From contig NC_060909.1 in the NCBI RefSeq assembly GCF_014805685.1, positions 5,235,292-5,299,291 of the forward strand: DNA of 64,000 nucleotides. The letters are read 5' to 3'. Position numbers and translations under genes: made by a program. This document shows, in pieces, positions 44,601 through 56,480 of the stretch. Positions within the stretch are counted from its first letter, which is position 1; every line of letters begins with the position of its first letter. The notes under the pieces are model-generated. The model saw nothing but the letters and a program-made list of their open reading frames with translations. It was not told the origin of the DNA and ran no database searches. Origin of the DNA: Silurus meridionalis (taxonomy: Eukaryota; Chordata; Actinopteri; Siluriformes; Siluridae).

Positions 44601-46369
44601 AAATGGTTCCATGATTTCTATCTCATGTATCATTCATTGTGTTGGGAAATCTCAGCCAAGTGTGTAAACGGTTTTATAGGTTCAAGAGAAAATCCTTTCC
44701 AAATAAAAGAAAAAATTATTTTAGATTTTCTTACTCACACGTTAGGTGGTGATTAGAAACCTTCACGTATGTTCGTGGCAGATATGGATCACTTATCGCG
44801 TCAGTGTATTACATGTTTTGCATCTGGCTTGATAAAGCAAGAGCAAGGATATGGGTAAAGGGCTTTATCTCGACAGTATTCCGAACTTTATCTCATGGAC
44901 AATACTTCACACATCTAAAGTAGTGGTTTGCTTCTTAGGTGTGGTTGCTTGTCCCTGAGCCATGTTAGAACAGGGTTACATCTAATAGGTGGTGATCACC
45001 TCCCCTCTCTGCTTTCATCTGGGTCTCTTTAAGTCCCATTTTGGTGTAATCCTGCGTTGTGTGCCACTGTCTCAGTAGGACGCCATTGTGATCCTCTATT
45101 GTGGCGGCACTATAAAGCAGTCTGTGTTGTCTCGCCAGCTTCCTCCTCGCACAAAGATTGTGTGTTCAATGGCTATTTCCGTCACAAAAGAAAATAAACC
45201 TGGGCCCTTTGACGGGATCTATGATAATGTTGTGTGAATATGAAGGGGTGGAGTGTGGCCATGCTGAAGAAAAAGAAGGAAAAGATGACTGTGTGTGTGT
45301 GTGTGTGTATGTTGGGGGTGGTGTCTGGGGGTGATGGTATGTGAATGATACATTCAGCCAAAGAAGTCCCTGTTCGACAGTTAAAAAGCCATAGATTTGA
45401 AAATCTGCTGGTTGCATTTCAACACAAAATTGGAGCGTATTTAACAAATCCAAATCTGTATGGAAATAAAAAAAAAAAGTACGGTAATACGGAGAGCCTT
45501 AAATACCAAAGGTCTTTGGAAGTCTTGCGTCAGAACAGGGGGCAATAAAATATGCTCCATTTCAGGTCTTACGCTAATAAATCAAAAAAAGGAGACCCCT
45601 GCACAGCTTGCACCTTTATATAGCTTCTACATAAAGGTCACTTCTCTTTTTTCGAGGTAATTTAAAGATCAAAATGCGGAGTGTCAGTGTTTCCATAATA
45701 CACTGCGCCACCCGTCGCACCCAAACGCGCCATGCTGTGATATATTTTAATCATTTCTGCAGGATGCACACACACCCCACTGAGCCATCTTTCTGTAGTC
45801 CGGAGTAATATTCATATGTATCTAAGGAACTTGAGCTACATTTTTTTTTCTTCCACCTCTGTCTTTTGTTCTCTGCATTAACGGCAGGTCTCAAAGATTA
45901 GCTAATCGTTATAATGATAGCCTTATTAAGTACAACACATGGACGTGGAAGCTGTGAATTCCTGGGCAATTACAAAGGCGGAACAGTGGTTAATGTATAT
46001 TGGCTCAGTGTGGGGCCAGGAAGGCTGAGACGCCTGTAAAAAAAAAAGGCCACTCAGGCAGACACGTTCAAAACGGAGTGACACTTAAGCTGCTGATGTC
46101 ACCAAAGCAAACAATACGGCGGGATGAAATGAAGCTTGTGTCCCAGACAATGTTGGCCCATAGCCATGGCAAATCACAAGCGGTGGCTTTAACTTTCCCA
46201 GACATGAACAGCAAAGCTGGAAGTCACACAAGGTTACAGACATCCAGACACAAGACAAATGAACGGATGAATAAATAAACGCATGAATTACAGTAGTAGA
46301 ATTAAACACGAACGTCTGGATCCTCATGAAGAGCTGGAATACTTTTCAGAGGACTTCTCCCCCAAATCC
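44601..46369. other. Intergenic stretch, a few complex pieces
   Basis: A short (TG)n tract lies at about 45289-45308. Pieces at 44940-45180 and 45660-46010 are complex (GGTCTCAAAGATTAGCTAAT at about 45888) and may be regulatory. The open frames at 46000-46327 lack domains. Confidence 0.45.
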
Positions 46370-46750
46370 CTCCCTGCTCTCCCCATCTCTTTCCCTCCCT
46401 CTCTTCCTGCTCTTATCCCCTCAGACATAGTGAGAGCCGTCAGATGTGGTTTGTCCTGACGGCTGACGGATCGGCCGGAGACGCTCGTCTCTGGGCACTT
46501 CTCTATATATTGTTAATATAATGCATGATGACGTGGCCAATTATGAAGCGGCCGTACGCTCAAATAGCATGTCAAAACCTGTGTATCAATCTATTAGACC
46601 CTGTCTCCTCCTGGCATTAGTAGGCACCTTAAAGCAGCTCTAGGGCTCACTGAGGGAGAGAAAGTGCTTAGCTCATGGGGATCTTGCCTCAGATCTCATC
46701 CAGGCCTTTTAAAGAATAAAAAAAAAACTGCCACTAATAAGATGGGCGTG
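46370..46750. promoter_or_regulatory. Candidate conserved non-coding element
   Basis: A repeat-free block with GACGGCTGACGGATCGGCCG (46458-46477), TTGTTAATATAATGCATGATG, CCAATTATGAAGCGGCCGTA (46537-46556), and CTAATAAGATGGGCG near the end. Homeodomain-type and CG-containing words are mixed. Confidence 0.45.
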
Positions 46751-47214
46751 CAGGTGAGGCTTCACTCCTTCATTCCTATAAACCACACACTCGTGCATCC
46801 ATGGTAATGTGTAAAGATAATGGAGTAAAAGCTGTGGATGGAAAGCTGTCAGCAGACCTTCTGCACAGTGTATTTATTATTTTTGCTTTTCAAACACCTT
46901 CGCATTGGCAGTTGTTTCAACTACGCTTTAAATTGAAACACTCAGCATTTTTTCAGCTTAATCTCTATCCTCTGTGTCTGTAATGTCTAGCATATTACTA
47001 TAGACAGGAATTTTGACGGCTTTGAAGAAAAGAGCTGACAACCTGTTTACTCAAACCTCAGTTCTAATTGAGGTCTGAGGGCTGCTATTAGAATGTCAGT
47101 AAATGTTTATGCAAAACACATGGCACTTCCTGTATACTTCAGTCCAAAATATTAATAACTTGGAACAATTCCTTCATTCAGAAATTCACATACCCTGTTT
47201 TTTTGGAAAGAGTT
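46751..47214. other. Intergenic stretch
   Basis: Unique-looking, no gene. Confidence 0.45.
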
Positions 47215-47430
47215 TTTTCCCTGTTTACCTTGTGTGGGTTTTCTGGTTTCTTCATACATTCAAAATATGGACAGGTGTGACTAAATCTAGAAATTACACA
47301 AGCAAAGTACTCTACAACATCCTGGAATTCAATCCATGGTGTATTCCCATGTTGTGGCCAGTGTTCCTAACCCTGACCAGGATAAAGCAGTGACTGAAAA
47401 TAGATAAATGATTAAATGAATGAACAAATC
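47215..47430 (+). mobile_element. tRNA-derived SINE (family B), 3' part
   Basis: TGTGTGGGTTTTCTGGTTTC (47232-47251), TTCAATCCATGGTGTATTCC, then AACCCTGACCAGGATAAAGC (47369-47388) and an AAATGATTAAATGAATGAA tail. It is the 3' end of the same family as 44287. Confidence 0.6.
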
Positions 47431-48394
47431 CGTAGCTTGTGGTTGCAGTGTAGCCTCCAACTAGGCTTTAATTTAGTTTTCAGGCAGACATTTGCCACAA
47501 AGCTGTACAGAACGTGACAGTAACCAGAATTCTTCAGTGATATAACTGTATAGCTCCAGGATAAAACTACATAATGCCCTCAGGCACTTTATTAAAAGTG
47601 AGTTTTCCCAGTACAACAAAATGTGCTGAAATTTCTATCTGTGGTTATTCCATACTTTTTGGCAAATCTAAATCTGAAAAAGATACTATAAAGTTTTCCT
47701 TTAACTTTTGACTTTGTTTGATGAAAGTTGATTTAATCTGGATGTTCAAACCCTTTAAGAAATAGGTCATTGTGTTTACTGTTAAATATTTACTCATCTG
47801 CTACATTTGCAATATTTGCTTTGTCTGGTAACCGCACCATTCTCCTCCCTAAAAGCCAGACAAAGAGGCAAAAATAGCAAACGAAACATGACAGATTCTC
47901 ACAGACTCGTTTTGCGTGAAAATCCACCATTTCACTGGAGAAAAATGCCAATCCTGTCCTTGGTTTAAGGGCAGTGACTTAAGGGCAGTGGCTCTACTGT
48001 GCCCCCTGGGGAGCCTGGCATTTTGCCTGCTGTCACGCCAATCTTCTACACACCCCTCCTGAAAAGTCGTGCCCCTATGTCACTTTGATGAAAGTTTTTA
48101 ATAAGTCTAGTCTGGCCTGATGAGATGCTGTTGACTGAAACTGATTCCACTGGCAAAGCCAGGTCAGCTCATCTGACCGTCTGTGAGGAAAGCTGTTCTA
48201 TCAATATGCGTGCTTAATGAACTTTCAAGAATTTTTATTACAGAAAAAAAATTGATAGGATGTTTTGACAACAGAAAAATAACTCATTTTCCTATTAGGC
48301 TACAGAATTGGTACAGTATACAGTATTGGTAGTAATATTTTTTGTTTCACAACACGTAGCAAAATACACTATAAAGACTGTTACGAGATTTTAT
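47431..48394. other. Intergenic stretch
   Basis: Unique-looking. A partial tandem duplication (GGCAGTGACTTAAGGGCAGT) sits near 47971-47990. No gene. Confidence 0.45.
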
Positions 48395-48520
48395 GTGCAT
48401 TAAAAAAATTCCATTCCACATTTAGTCTGCATTTGCTCTTATAATAACCTCTACTCTTCTGGGAAGATGTTCCACTAGAGTGTGTTTGTGAAGATTTATT
48501 TTCATTCATCCCCAAGGTTG
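48395..48520 (-). mobile_element. Tc1-like element fragment
   Basis: TCTACTCTTCTGGGAAGATG (about 48449-48468) followed by TTCCACTAGAG is the reverse of the CTAGTGGAACATCTTCCCAG motif found in the transposase relics at 4016 and 51055. Confidence 0.6.
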
Positions 48521-49014
48521 AAGTAAAGCCGGGTACTGATATAGAGTGAGGAGGCCTGGGGTGCAGTCAGTGTTTCAGTTTATTAAGAGAATACTTATTT
48601 GCATTGATGCTGTCTATCCTACTACAAGCTAAGTTTTTAATAAGTTTTTATTTGTATTTAAATTTCATTGCAGTTACTCAGTTCAAGTGTTTAGTGAATC
48701 AATTGGCAAAATATCTAGTCAGATTTTCATCTTAAACAAGAATTAAAGAAAATCAAATTTACATGTAGGAAAATAGACCAACAATATTAATATGGTGGTT
48801 TAATGTGGCCTGACATGAAACAGAGTTACTCTTACCAATTTGAAGTTCATTCTCCTCCATTTTATGAGTTTCCCCAAAGAGTTTATTCCAATAAAATACA
48901 TTTTTTGACAAGAATTACGATATATATTATATATATAAAAAATGTAAATAATTTATATGTAATGTTGTGAAAGAGCAATGTCAACTACTTTACTATATCA
49001 ACTCTTCAGCAATA

Positions 49015-49200
49015 TAGTCAGGATTACAAACAGACTACGTTTCCCAACAGCCACTGCACTTGATCACACATCACTGATCACCTACACCTGATTCCAATTC
49101 ACAGCTGATTAGCACTTATATTTAAGTCTCATGTTGTACTTTATCATTTGTCTCATGTTGTCCTCAACCGGTTGTTTCTCGTTACTTGGCAAATCCTCAT
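49015..49200. repeat. Possible dispersed repeat of uncertain class
   Basis: GACTACGTTTCCCAACAGCC, CACCTGATTCCAATTCACAG and a TATTTAAG word in this order resemble a teleost dispersed element with promoter-like features. This is recall-based and weak. Confidence 0.3.
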
Positions 49201-49554
49201 CAGGCTGTCTTTTTTTTTAGCTTAAAAAACTAATACTTATCTAGAAATAGAAAAAAACAGAAACTGAAAAGCACTATGTTCTCTGTCCTTGAGGATTTTC
49301 CACTGGTGGAAAGCTTGTTGCATGTAGCATTGTGTAATCAAATCCAAATCATTAAACTTCAAAATCAAAAAGTCATAAATGCTGTTTTGTTATGTCAGTC
49401 ATTCCTTTGCAGTTAAAATAAACTAATTAACCAGTCAGAGTCCATCAAACTCTTTCTTAGGTTGCTGGAAAATGTGCTACAATTCTGTTTTTTGAATGTG
49501 CTGTATCCTATATACTGTATAGTTTATAGTTATATGCTATATACTGTACAGAGA

Positions 49555-49685
49555 AAGTGGTAGCTCAGTGGTTAAGGTGTTGGACTTGATGGATAGTTGT
49601 GAGTTCCTTTCAAACTGCCACTGCTGGGCCCCTAAGCAAGGCCCTTAGTTGCTTAGCTATATTAATAAGATAATTAAATTTCTTG
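49555..49685 (+). mobile_element. tRNA-derived SINE (family A)
   Basis: GGTAGCTCAGTGGTTAAGGT (49560-49579, A-box region), CTGCCACTGCTGGGCCCCTA (49617-49636), AGCAAGGCCCTTAG and a degenerate ATTAATAAGATAATTAAA 3' part. Confidence 0.85.
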
Positions 49686-50115
49686 TATCAAACAGAATAC
49701 ATATGCTTATGTAAAATGATGATTGTGTAGATGACTGCGTTAAATAGTTTACTGTAAATGCACAAACATCATTGCTATAGTTATGCCAGTTCAAGCAGGG
49801 TGTGTATCTGCATACCAGTGTTTATGTGAGTCACCGTGACAACTTTAATCACTGTAATACATTCTGATCCGTACCACACAGTGTACGTACATGCCAGCCT
49901 TTTATGAGTGTGTCACTATGTGCACGTATTACACACATGCGATGCTATAATTTTCATGTAACACTTTACCTCTGGGGTAAACAGCCAGTGTGTTTGTTTG
50001 GTTACATTTCTGCAAGTGATCTGACATTAATAACCCCCAACCACCACCACCACCGTTGCCACAACTACCAATACCCCTCCATTCCTCTTTTGCCTTCTCC
50101 TTCCTTCTTTCCCTC
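49686..50115. other. Intergenic stretch
   Basis: Contains a (CCA)n-like patch (50040-50054). No gene. Confidence 0.45.
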
Positions 50116-50119
50116 TATA

Positions 50120-50540
50120 TGTCTCGTGGGACGTCTTGTCTGACAGAGCGGCAGTAAAGTTTGTCTGCCTTAGCTCACTCTTTGATGCTGTCACGTTCGA
50201 TCGGCTCAAAAAGTTCAGGCCCATCAAGCACTTGCAAATTAGAAGCCCTTGTACACGGCACTACATTTGTGCTGCCAGCGGCGTCTTGTTCCCTCCCAAC
50301 CACAAAGCAGCCTGGCATCCTGCTTCAGCTTTCTAAAGTGCAACTGGCTCACATATGGTGACAAAGATGGCTGACAGAGACAGTTATAGGCACTGATTAT
50401 CAGCGTGCACATGAGTAGCACATTGTTACGGCTATGTCATTTTAGAACGCCTCTGGCTTTTGCGTGACATATGTTCCCGTTTATGGTTGTTGTGAAAGCA
50501 GCATTAATGACTTCTTCAACACAGACTCATCTGCTTCAGT
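50120..50540. promoter_or_regulatory. Candidate conserved non-coding element
   Basis: A repeat-free complex block: GAGCGGCAGTAAAGTTTGTC, TGTCACGTTCGATCGGCTC (about 50189), CAGCATTAATGACTTC (about 50499). The open frames here show no domains. Confidence 0.4.
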
Positions 50541-50706
50541 GGCTACTGGATTGTATCACTGAATATGCTCTCATCTTAAATCTTTCACAAAAAAATAAAT
50601 CATTGTAAAGTCAAGATTATTGAACTGTTCAAGAAACTGGTGCAGCAGGGCTTGTCTACATCTGTCCACTGACACCTAGGAGGAGAAACCCATAAGTTTT
50701 CCAGCC

Positions 50707-50990
50707 ATATTTACATTTACATTTATGGCATTCAGCAGACGCCCATATCCTGAGCGATGTACTAAAGTGCTTTTAGTCTCTATCAATGAATACCTCAACA
50801 CTGGTTCACTAGGTTACAAACTTAGGATACCACTTTTTTTATTTAAAAGCATAAAACAAACTGAGAAAAAGTGTTATTTTAAGTTTCAGGAAACGTCTGA
50901 AGATCATCTAGGAGAATTTAATTCCACCACCTTGGTGCCAGAGCAGAAGAGAGTCTTGATGCCATATGTGGTTCCTCCCCAAACTGTTAC
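50707..50990. mobile_element. Non-autonomous repeat beginning TTTACATTTACATTTATGGC
   Basis: The left part (CATTCAGCAGACGCCCATAT) belongs to a dispersed teleost repeat whose sub-terminal sequence includes AGTCTCTATCAATGAATACC (50776-50795) and CAGAGCAGAAGAGAGTCTTG (50940-50959). A more degenerate relative lies at 56232. Confidence 0.5.
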
Positions 50991-51054
50991 CACAAAGTTG
51001 GCAGCACACAATTATATAGGATGTATTTGGATGTGGTTGCATTAAATTTTCTCT

Positions 51055-51475
51055 TGAACTTTGAGACCCAAACTTGTTCCAACATGTCAATGCCCTTGTG
51101 CACAAAGCCAGATCCATCAACATAAGGTTTACATTGGTTACAGTGGAAGATCTTAAATGGTCAGCTATAAAGCTCTGATCCCAACCCTACTGAACACCTT
51201 TGAGATGAATTGGAACACTGACTGCACCCCATATGTGGTTGCCTCATCTACATTAGCATTTAGCAATTTACTAACACCCATGTGGCTGAACGAGCACAAA
51301 TCTCCATAGCCACAATGCAATATCTAGTGGAACATCTTCAGAGATGTTATTTAAATGTTACTGTGGAGTGGATGTTATTGTGGAAGCAAATAGAGACTAA
51401 ATAAGAAATTGGGTGTTCAGAAAGCACAAATTAGTTTTATTTTCACAAACTTTTGCCCATATAGTGAATGTATTC
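51055..51475 (+). pseudogene. Tc1-like transposase relic with inactivated catalytic site
   Basis: About 51070-51110 translates as LFQHVNALVHKA. This aligns with the DNAP-type second catalytic block of Tc1 transposases, with valine in place of the catalytic Asp. After a frame shift near 51165 comes PNPTEHL, then a stop in place of Trp, then DELEH, matching the relic at 4016. The CTAGTGGAACATCTTC motif (51327-51342) and a right end reading CAAACTTTTGCCCATATAGT (51449-51468) follow. Dead by several lesions. Confidence 0.75.
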
Positions 51476-51639
51476 TAGTTATGGAGAGGTAACTTCAGTT
51501 GAGCCCTTTACTTCATAAAAAGCAGCTTTAGCTAAGAAATAATACTTTGTTTTAAGAGATCTACCATAGTGTCATTGAAAGAGATCAGAATTTCTAAAAG
51601 CTAAAGCTAAATCTTACATACCAGTACCTCTAAATCAGT

Positions 51640-51985
51640 AACTGTGGACAACTACTCAACTGGTTTTATTCCTCCTGTAACTTTGTGTACAAAGTTCTAA
51701 CTCTTTATCGTACCTGACGCACAATACTGTCATTTGCACTACCATGCACTCTCACACTTTATGTACATCACTGATCTGTCATATAATCTGTATCCCTATT
51801 TAAAACTCATACTGTCTATATTGTCTCACATTGTCTTTATTGTCTTGTCTTGTCTGTTTTGTCTCCTATAGTCCAAGCTGAATGTATAGTTTTATTTATG
51901 TCTGTACTTTAAGAGTCACTATCAGCTGGAACCAAATTCCTTATGTGTGTCAACACACTAGTTCAATAAACCTGATTCTGATACT
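51640..51985 (+). mobile_element. LINE-type 3' end with GATTCT tail
   Basis: A T-rich, promoterless stretch with TTGTCTTGTCTTGTC repeats (51839-51856), ending CAATAAACCTGATTCTGATA (51964-51983). The reverse of the same end is at 41936. The class (Rex1- or RTE-type) cannot be settled. Confidence 0.5.
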
Positions 51986-52129
51986 AATTAGCGCCCCAAA
52001 TATCACCAACACATCATGAGCAGGAACCTTTGATGCTGCAACCAGGAACAATGTAAAAATACAGTTGCTGTGGTACCAAAGGTAAATTTGGGAAAAGACC
52101 GGCGATTGTGTAATATCTACAATACGCTC

Positions 52130-52560
52130 AACTGGAACAGTACAGCTCTTGGTTTTATCCTCATTATGCGTGAGGCTAGTTAGCACGCAAAGAGCGATGG
52201 CTTTATTCGAACAAACTCAAGGCGTTCGGAAATGTTTGATAGCTCAGGACACGGTGGGTGGATCTTCTCATGTCGAGCAGCATGACACACGAGCTGAGCT
52301 GCTGCGGCGGTTATATAACCACACAGGATGAAGGCTCTGATCGGTCTGTGCCATAGCTTGCCACTCTGAGTAGGAGTGGGCTTGACGGGCTCTGATCGCC
52401 CGAGTGACAGAACTAATCTCCAGCCCCGGTGCCGTACTCCGGACCGCTCTCTGATCAGCTCCCATTAGAGCTAAACACTCTGAATGATTTGAAATAAAAT
52501 CAAAATCAATTTGTGAGGCCCTCTATTCCCAGCCGTCCCCCCGGGCAACGGGCCTTGTCA
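52130..52560. promoter_or_regulatory. Candidate conserved non-coding element
   Basis: Complex and CG-containing: GCGTGAGGCTAGTTAGCACG (52168), GCTGCTGCGGCGGTTATATA (52297), GAATGATTTGAAATAAAATC (about 52482). No mobile-element hallmarks. Confidence 0.4.
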
Positions 52561-52720
52561 CATCCTGTCGCATGGAAATTGACATTTTGACACACGCACG
52601 CAGGAGGACAAAAAAAAAGAGAGCAAGTATATGAGCTAGACAGAAAGAGAGATACAAGAGAAGATGAAAAAAAGGCAAAGCCCAACGAAGAGAAGGAGGT
52701 ACTTTGCTAGAATCTCGGCA
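52561..52720. repeat. Purine-rich patch
   Basis: GA- and A-rich sequence with poly-A, non-coding. Confidence 0.6.
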
Positions 52721-53420
52721 TGTCACAGCCGAGAAGGGACAATCATGAGCTGTCAATCAATTCATTTACGAGGCTTGGCTTTGCTGTTAGCTTTGCAGAA
52801 CGCTCTCGGTACCTGCAGGTTTCCTCGCTTTCTTCTCTGCGTTTGCATTTTTTTGTGCATCTGGTACCGATATGCCGTCCTCAATAGCTCTACTCATGCT
52901 GTGTCAGAGACACAACAGATGGCGGATGATAGCCACAGGGAGATGTGTGTGATGTGAACTTGATCGACACCCGATGTCATCGGGTTGGACAAGATGAAAA
53001 TGATTGACAGATGGAGCGGAGAAAGACATTCTGCACGCTATATGAGGCGTTTGCGACATGCAGATGTCTTTGCAAAAGGAGTCATGTAAAAGATAGACAG
53101 AGAGATGGAGTGTGGGTGGGGAGAGGGATTTGTGGCATTTTGTGTGTGTGCATGTGTGTGTGTGTGTCTGTGAGCATGTGTGTGTACATCGAGTCAGGTC
53201 ATGGTGAGGTGAGTGGCCTTATCAGGCACATGCAGAAGATGTCGTCCATTTGCTGTGACACAGGCTGTGGTATCTGAGCTCGGCTTGCCAGGGAGATGTA
53301 CTGTTTGTCGTTTTGACAGCTTTGGGTGGGCGCAGTGCATTTCACGATGCAGACAGTGTGAACTTTGCTGAAGATCCGTCAGTCTTCCAGGGCCTTATGG
53401 GGATTTCCATCTTAAACAAA
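52721..53420. promoter_or_regulatory. Candidate conserved non-coding block with two PBX-MEIS composites
   Basis: Contains CTGTCAATCA (52750-52759) and its reverse complement TGATTGACAG (53001-53010), both perfect PBX-MEIS/PREP composite sites. Complex sequence with ATTCATTTACG and TGTCATCGGG words, and a short TG-rich patch at 53140-53185. Motifs seen; function inferred. Confidence 0.4.
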
Positions 53421-53599
53421 ACAGCAGGAGCGTAAAAAGACAGAGACCCAAGGATACAGCACATGCTGCTCTAATCAGTCTTACTACCACCCAACTATAA
53501 AAAAAAAAGAAAATGGCAAAAGCAAGGCTTACAGCAGAGCTAAAAGTAGCCATGTTTTTGCTGTGTTTATGCAGAATAAACCACTGAGATTCTCCCGAA

Positions 53600-54090
53600 A
53601 TTAACCGAACCTGACACTGGCGTTCGGATGCGCAGTTGGCTGCCACCCTGTTTAGTATGCAAGAACGCGTACGGATGAATAATAACACAGACACCGTTAC
53701 TTACACACCAACATGCTGGCTTTGCAAATAAGTCGAATGTCTTGGAATCACCTTCGATTAATTCAATTATTTTGGTTAGTTTTACGTAATGACACATAAT
53801 TAGCTGGTGTTGTAATGATAATTAATTACACCTTAATTAAAGGTCTATCAATGGACATTAATTTAAAGTGTTAGCTAATTAATCTTCTCTTTCTAGCTCG
53901 CACCCACTTCGGTATGCACCTGGATATTTGGTTTGCCTTAAGCAGATGTGTTTCAGCAAGGCTCCAGTCTAAACATCTGCACCTACACTGAGCACCCAAA
54001 AGTGCATCACGATGCCTCGAGGTGAGACGTTGTGTCCACTAACCAAGTGACCCAGGGGGTGTGTTCAAGAAGGGAGAGATCGTGACACTG
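53600..54090. promoter_or_regulatory. Candidate homeodomain-rich non-coding element
   Basis: 53755-53885 is packed with ATTA/TAAT cores (TTCAATTATTTTGG, ACATAATTAGCTGG, GATAATTAATTACACC, CCTTAATTAAAGG, CATTAATTTAAAG, TAGCTAATTAATC), at least eight in 130 bp. Confidence 0.45.
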
Positions 54091-54498
54091 TTGTTAAACG
54101 GGCAAATCGGAGATGTCAGTGTGATGACAGGAGTGATGGTGAGGGGTGGAGATGATGGCTGAGGGGTCTGTGTGTTATTGCTGCCCCTGTAGACACACAG
54201 AAACTCTGCTACAATTAGTCACAGAAGAATGCCTGACACTAATAGCCGTCGAGAAACAAGGATGTCACTCTGATCCAAACTGTCAGAAGCTGATGAACAT
54301 CTTTAGCATGTATGCACGGACAGAATCGAATACATAGTACAGTTTTGACCAAGAAAATAAAGTGGTGTAATTCAGATTTCTGTTTTGTGGAATTTTGCTG
54401 AAAAGGCTATAACATTTACTTTAACTGAATTACAATGAATTGAACTGAACTCAAGAATTGACTGATTCAAGTGACGGGTAAATAGATGGCTTTGGTTT
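54091..54498. other. Intergenic stretch
   Basis: Unique-looking, no gene. Confidence 0.45.
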
Positions 54499-54621
54499 AT
54501 TGATGGATGGATGGATGGATGGATGGATGGATGGATGGATGGATGGATGGATGGATGGATGGATGGATAAGAGGATTAGTGGATGGATGGATGGATGGAT
54601 GGATGGATGGATGGATGGATG

Positions 54622-54703
<82 letters not shown>
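54499..54703. repeat. Compound (GGAT)n / (GATA)n array
   Basis: GGAT units (54501-54568), a short interruption, a second GGAT run (54580-54622), then GATA units to 54703. The Ser-Ile-Tyr-Leu open frame on the minus strand is an artefact of this array. Confidence 0.97.
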
Positions 54704-54704
<1 letters not shown>

Positions 54705-54845
54705 GGGGTAGGTTTGGATGTATGTATGGATAAATGAATGAGTAAATGTATGTATGTTTGGATTGCTTGATATATGCATATGGTATGTGTGTATGGATAA
54801 ATGAATAAGTATATGGATGGATGGTTGCATGACTAGTATGATGGA

Positions 54846-54896
54846 GAAGAATAGAATAGAATAGAATAGAATAGAATAGAATAGAATAGAATAGAA
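54846..54896. repeat. (AATAG)n pentanucleotide array
   Basis: About ten AATAG units, directly followed by the Tc1-derived fragment. Confidence 0.95.
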
Positions 54897-54962
54897 ATAT
54901 CTTCCCAGAAGAGTGGAGATTAATTATAACAGCAAAGACGGACTACACCTGGAGTCGTGTGA
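54896..54962 (+). mobile_element. Tc1-derived fragment abutting GATA array
   Basis: ATCTTCCCAGAAGAGTGGAG, TATAACAGCAAAGACGG and ACTACACCTGGAGTCGTGTG directly precede the GATA array. A minus-strand counterpart at 58255-58320 has the same CTGGAGTC-type end next to tetranucleotide repeats. Confidence 0.7.
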
Positions 54963-55589
<627 letters not shown>

Positions 55590-56050
55590 AGCAAAGTGAA
55601 ATGGGTGATGGTGGTGGGGGGTGTTTGGTGGAAAGCATGATCTCCTCTGCGGCACATTGATGAGATGCATTCATTTCTTTCCCCTGTGCTAATGTTTACG
55701 CCGTCTAAGTGCCAATGGGCAGGCGATTAGAGAGAGAGCGCTGGAGAATGGCAGCGATGTGATGCTACCCCTATTCCACCCCACCGCCAGTCTTCTCTTT
55801 CTTGCTAATGACACGTCACACGCATGTCTCTCTCATGCTTTGACAGACACGGTGTCAATCATCACCACGGAAACAGACCCCATGATGTCACCCAGCTGGC
55901 CCAGCTCGACAGCTGATGGGCATCGGAGACAGCGCTCACACCTCTGCTGTGCTCTGATTGGCCCAATTACTCTGCTGCAGTACTAATAACCCAGCGCTCC
56001 AAATGGCCCTAATCCCCTTCATGCCTCTCATATGACTGTGTTCATTTTGG
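55590..56050. promoter_or_regulatory. Candidate conserved non-coding element
   Basis: Complex block: GTGCTAATGTTTACGCCGTC (about 55686), GGTGTCAATCATCACC (55851-55866, PBX-like TGATTGACA on the minus strand), CTGATTGGCCCAATTACTCT (55954-55973, inverted CCAAT/ATTGG). Enhancer inferred. Confidence 0.45.
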
Positions 56051-56130
56051 TAATAAATCTTTTTTGTGGTGCAGCTTCGCATTTTTTTTCCCTTCATCCT
56101 TTTGTCCTTTGGTTTGCAGATGCAGAACAT

Positions 56131-56136
<6 letters not shown>

Positions 56137-56193
<57 letters not shown>
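56137..56193. repeat. (TA)n microsatellite
   Basis: A perfect TA tract of about 55 bp after a short TGTGTG lead. Confidence 0.97.
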
Positions 56194-56196
<3 letters not shown>

Positions 56197-56231
56197 GGGG
56201 AGGGTGGTGGGTATGTTTTTTTCTTTTATAT

Positions 56232-56480
56232 TTTTACATTTATACATGCTTTTATCCAAAGCGACCGGATACTATAAAGCATATAAATAAGTAGTTGAAT
56301 GTTCTCAAGTGGTTCTCTGGCAGGCACAGGATTTACAACGGACTTACAAGTATTATATCGCATTACTGTATTTTCCAATATCGAATACAAGAGTCTATAA
56401 AATGCAACCTCTGTACATTCATGCTCAATAATCACTCACATCTAGACGCTTATTCCAGGAGTGCAAACGGTGCAACATGA
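56232..56480. mobile_element. Degenerate dispersed repeat
   Basis: ACATTTATACATGCTTTTAT and CCAAAGCGACCGGATACTAT resemble the teleost repeat family with CATTTAGCAGACGC and CCAAAGCGACTTAC words, related to 50707. Ends unresolved. Confidence 0.35.

Noticed and set aside
49560..49600. tRNA-like A and B box sequence as a functional tRNA gene
   Set aside because: It is followed by the common SINE core and tail and cannot fold into a complete cloverleaf by eye. The other family heads in the window are the same.
54576..54830. 84-residue open frame rich in Ser-Ile-Tyr-Leu
   Set aside because: It is the translation of GATA/GGAT arrays.
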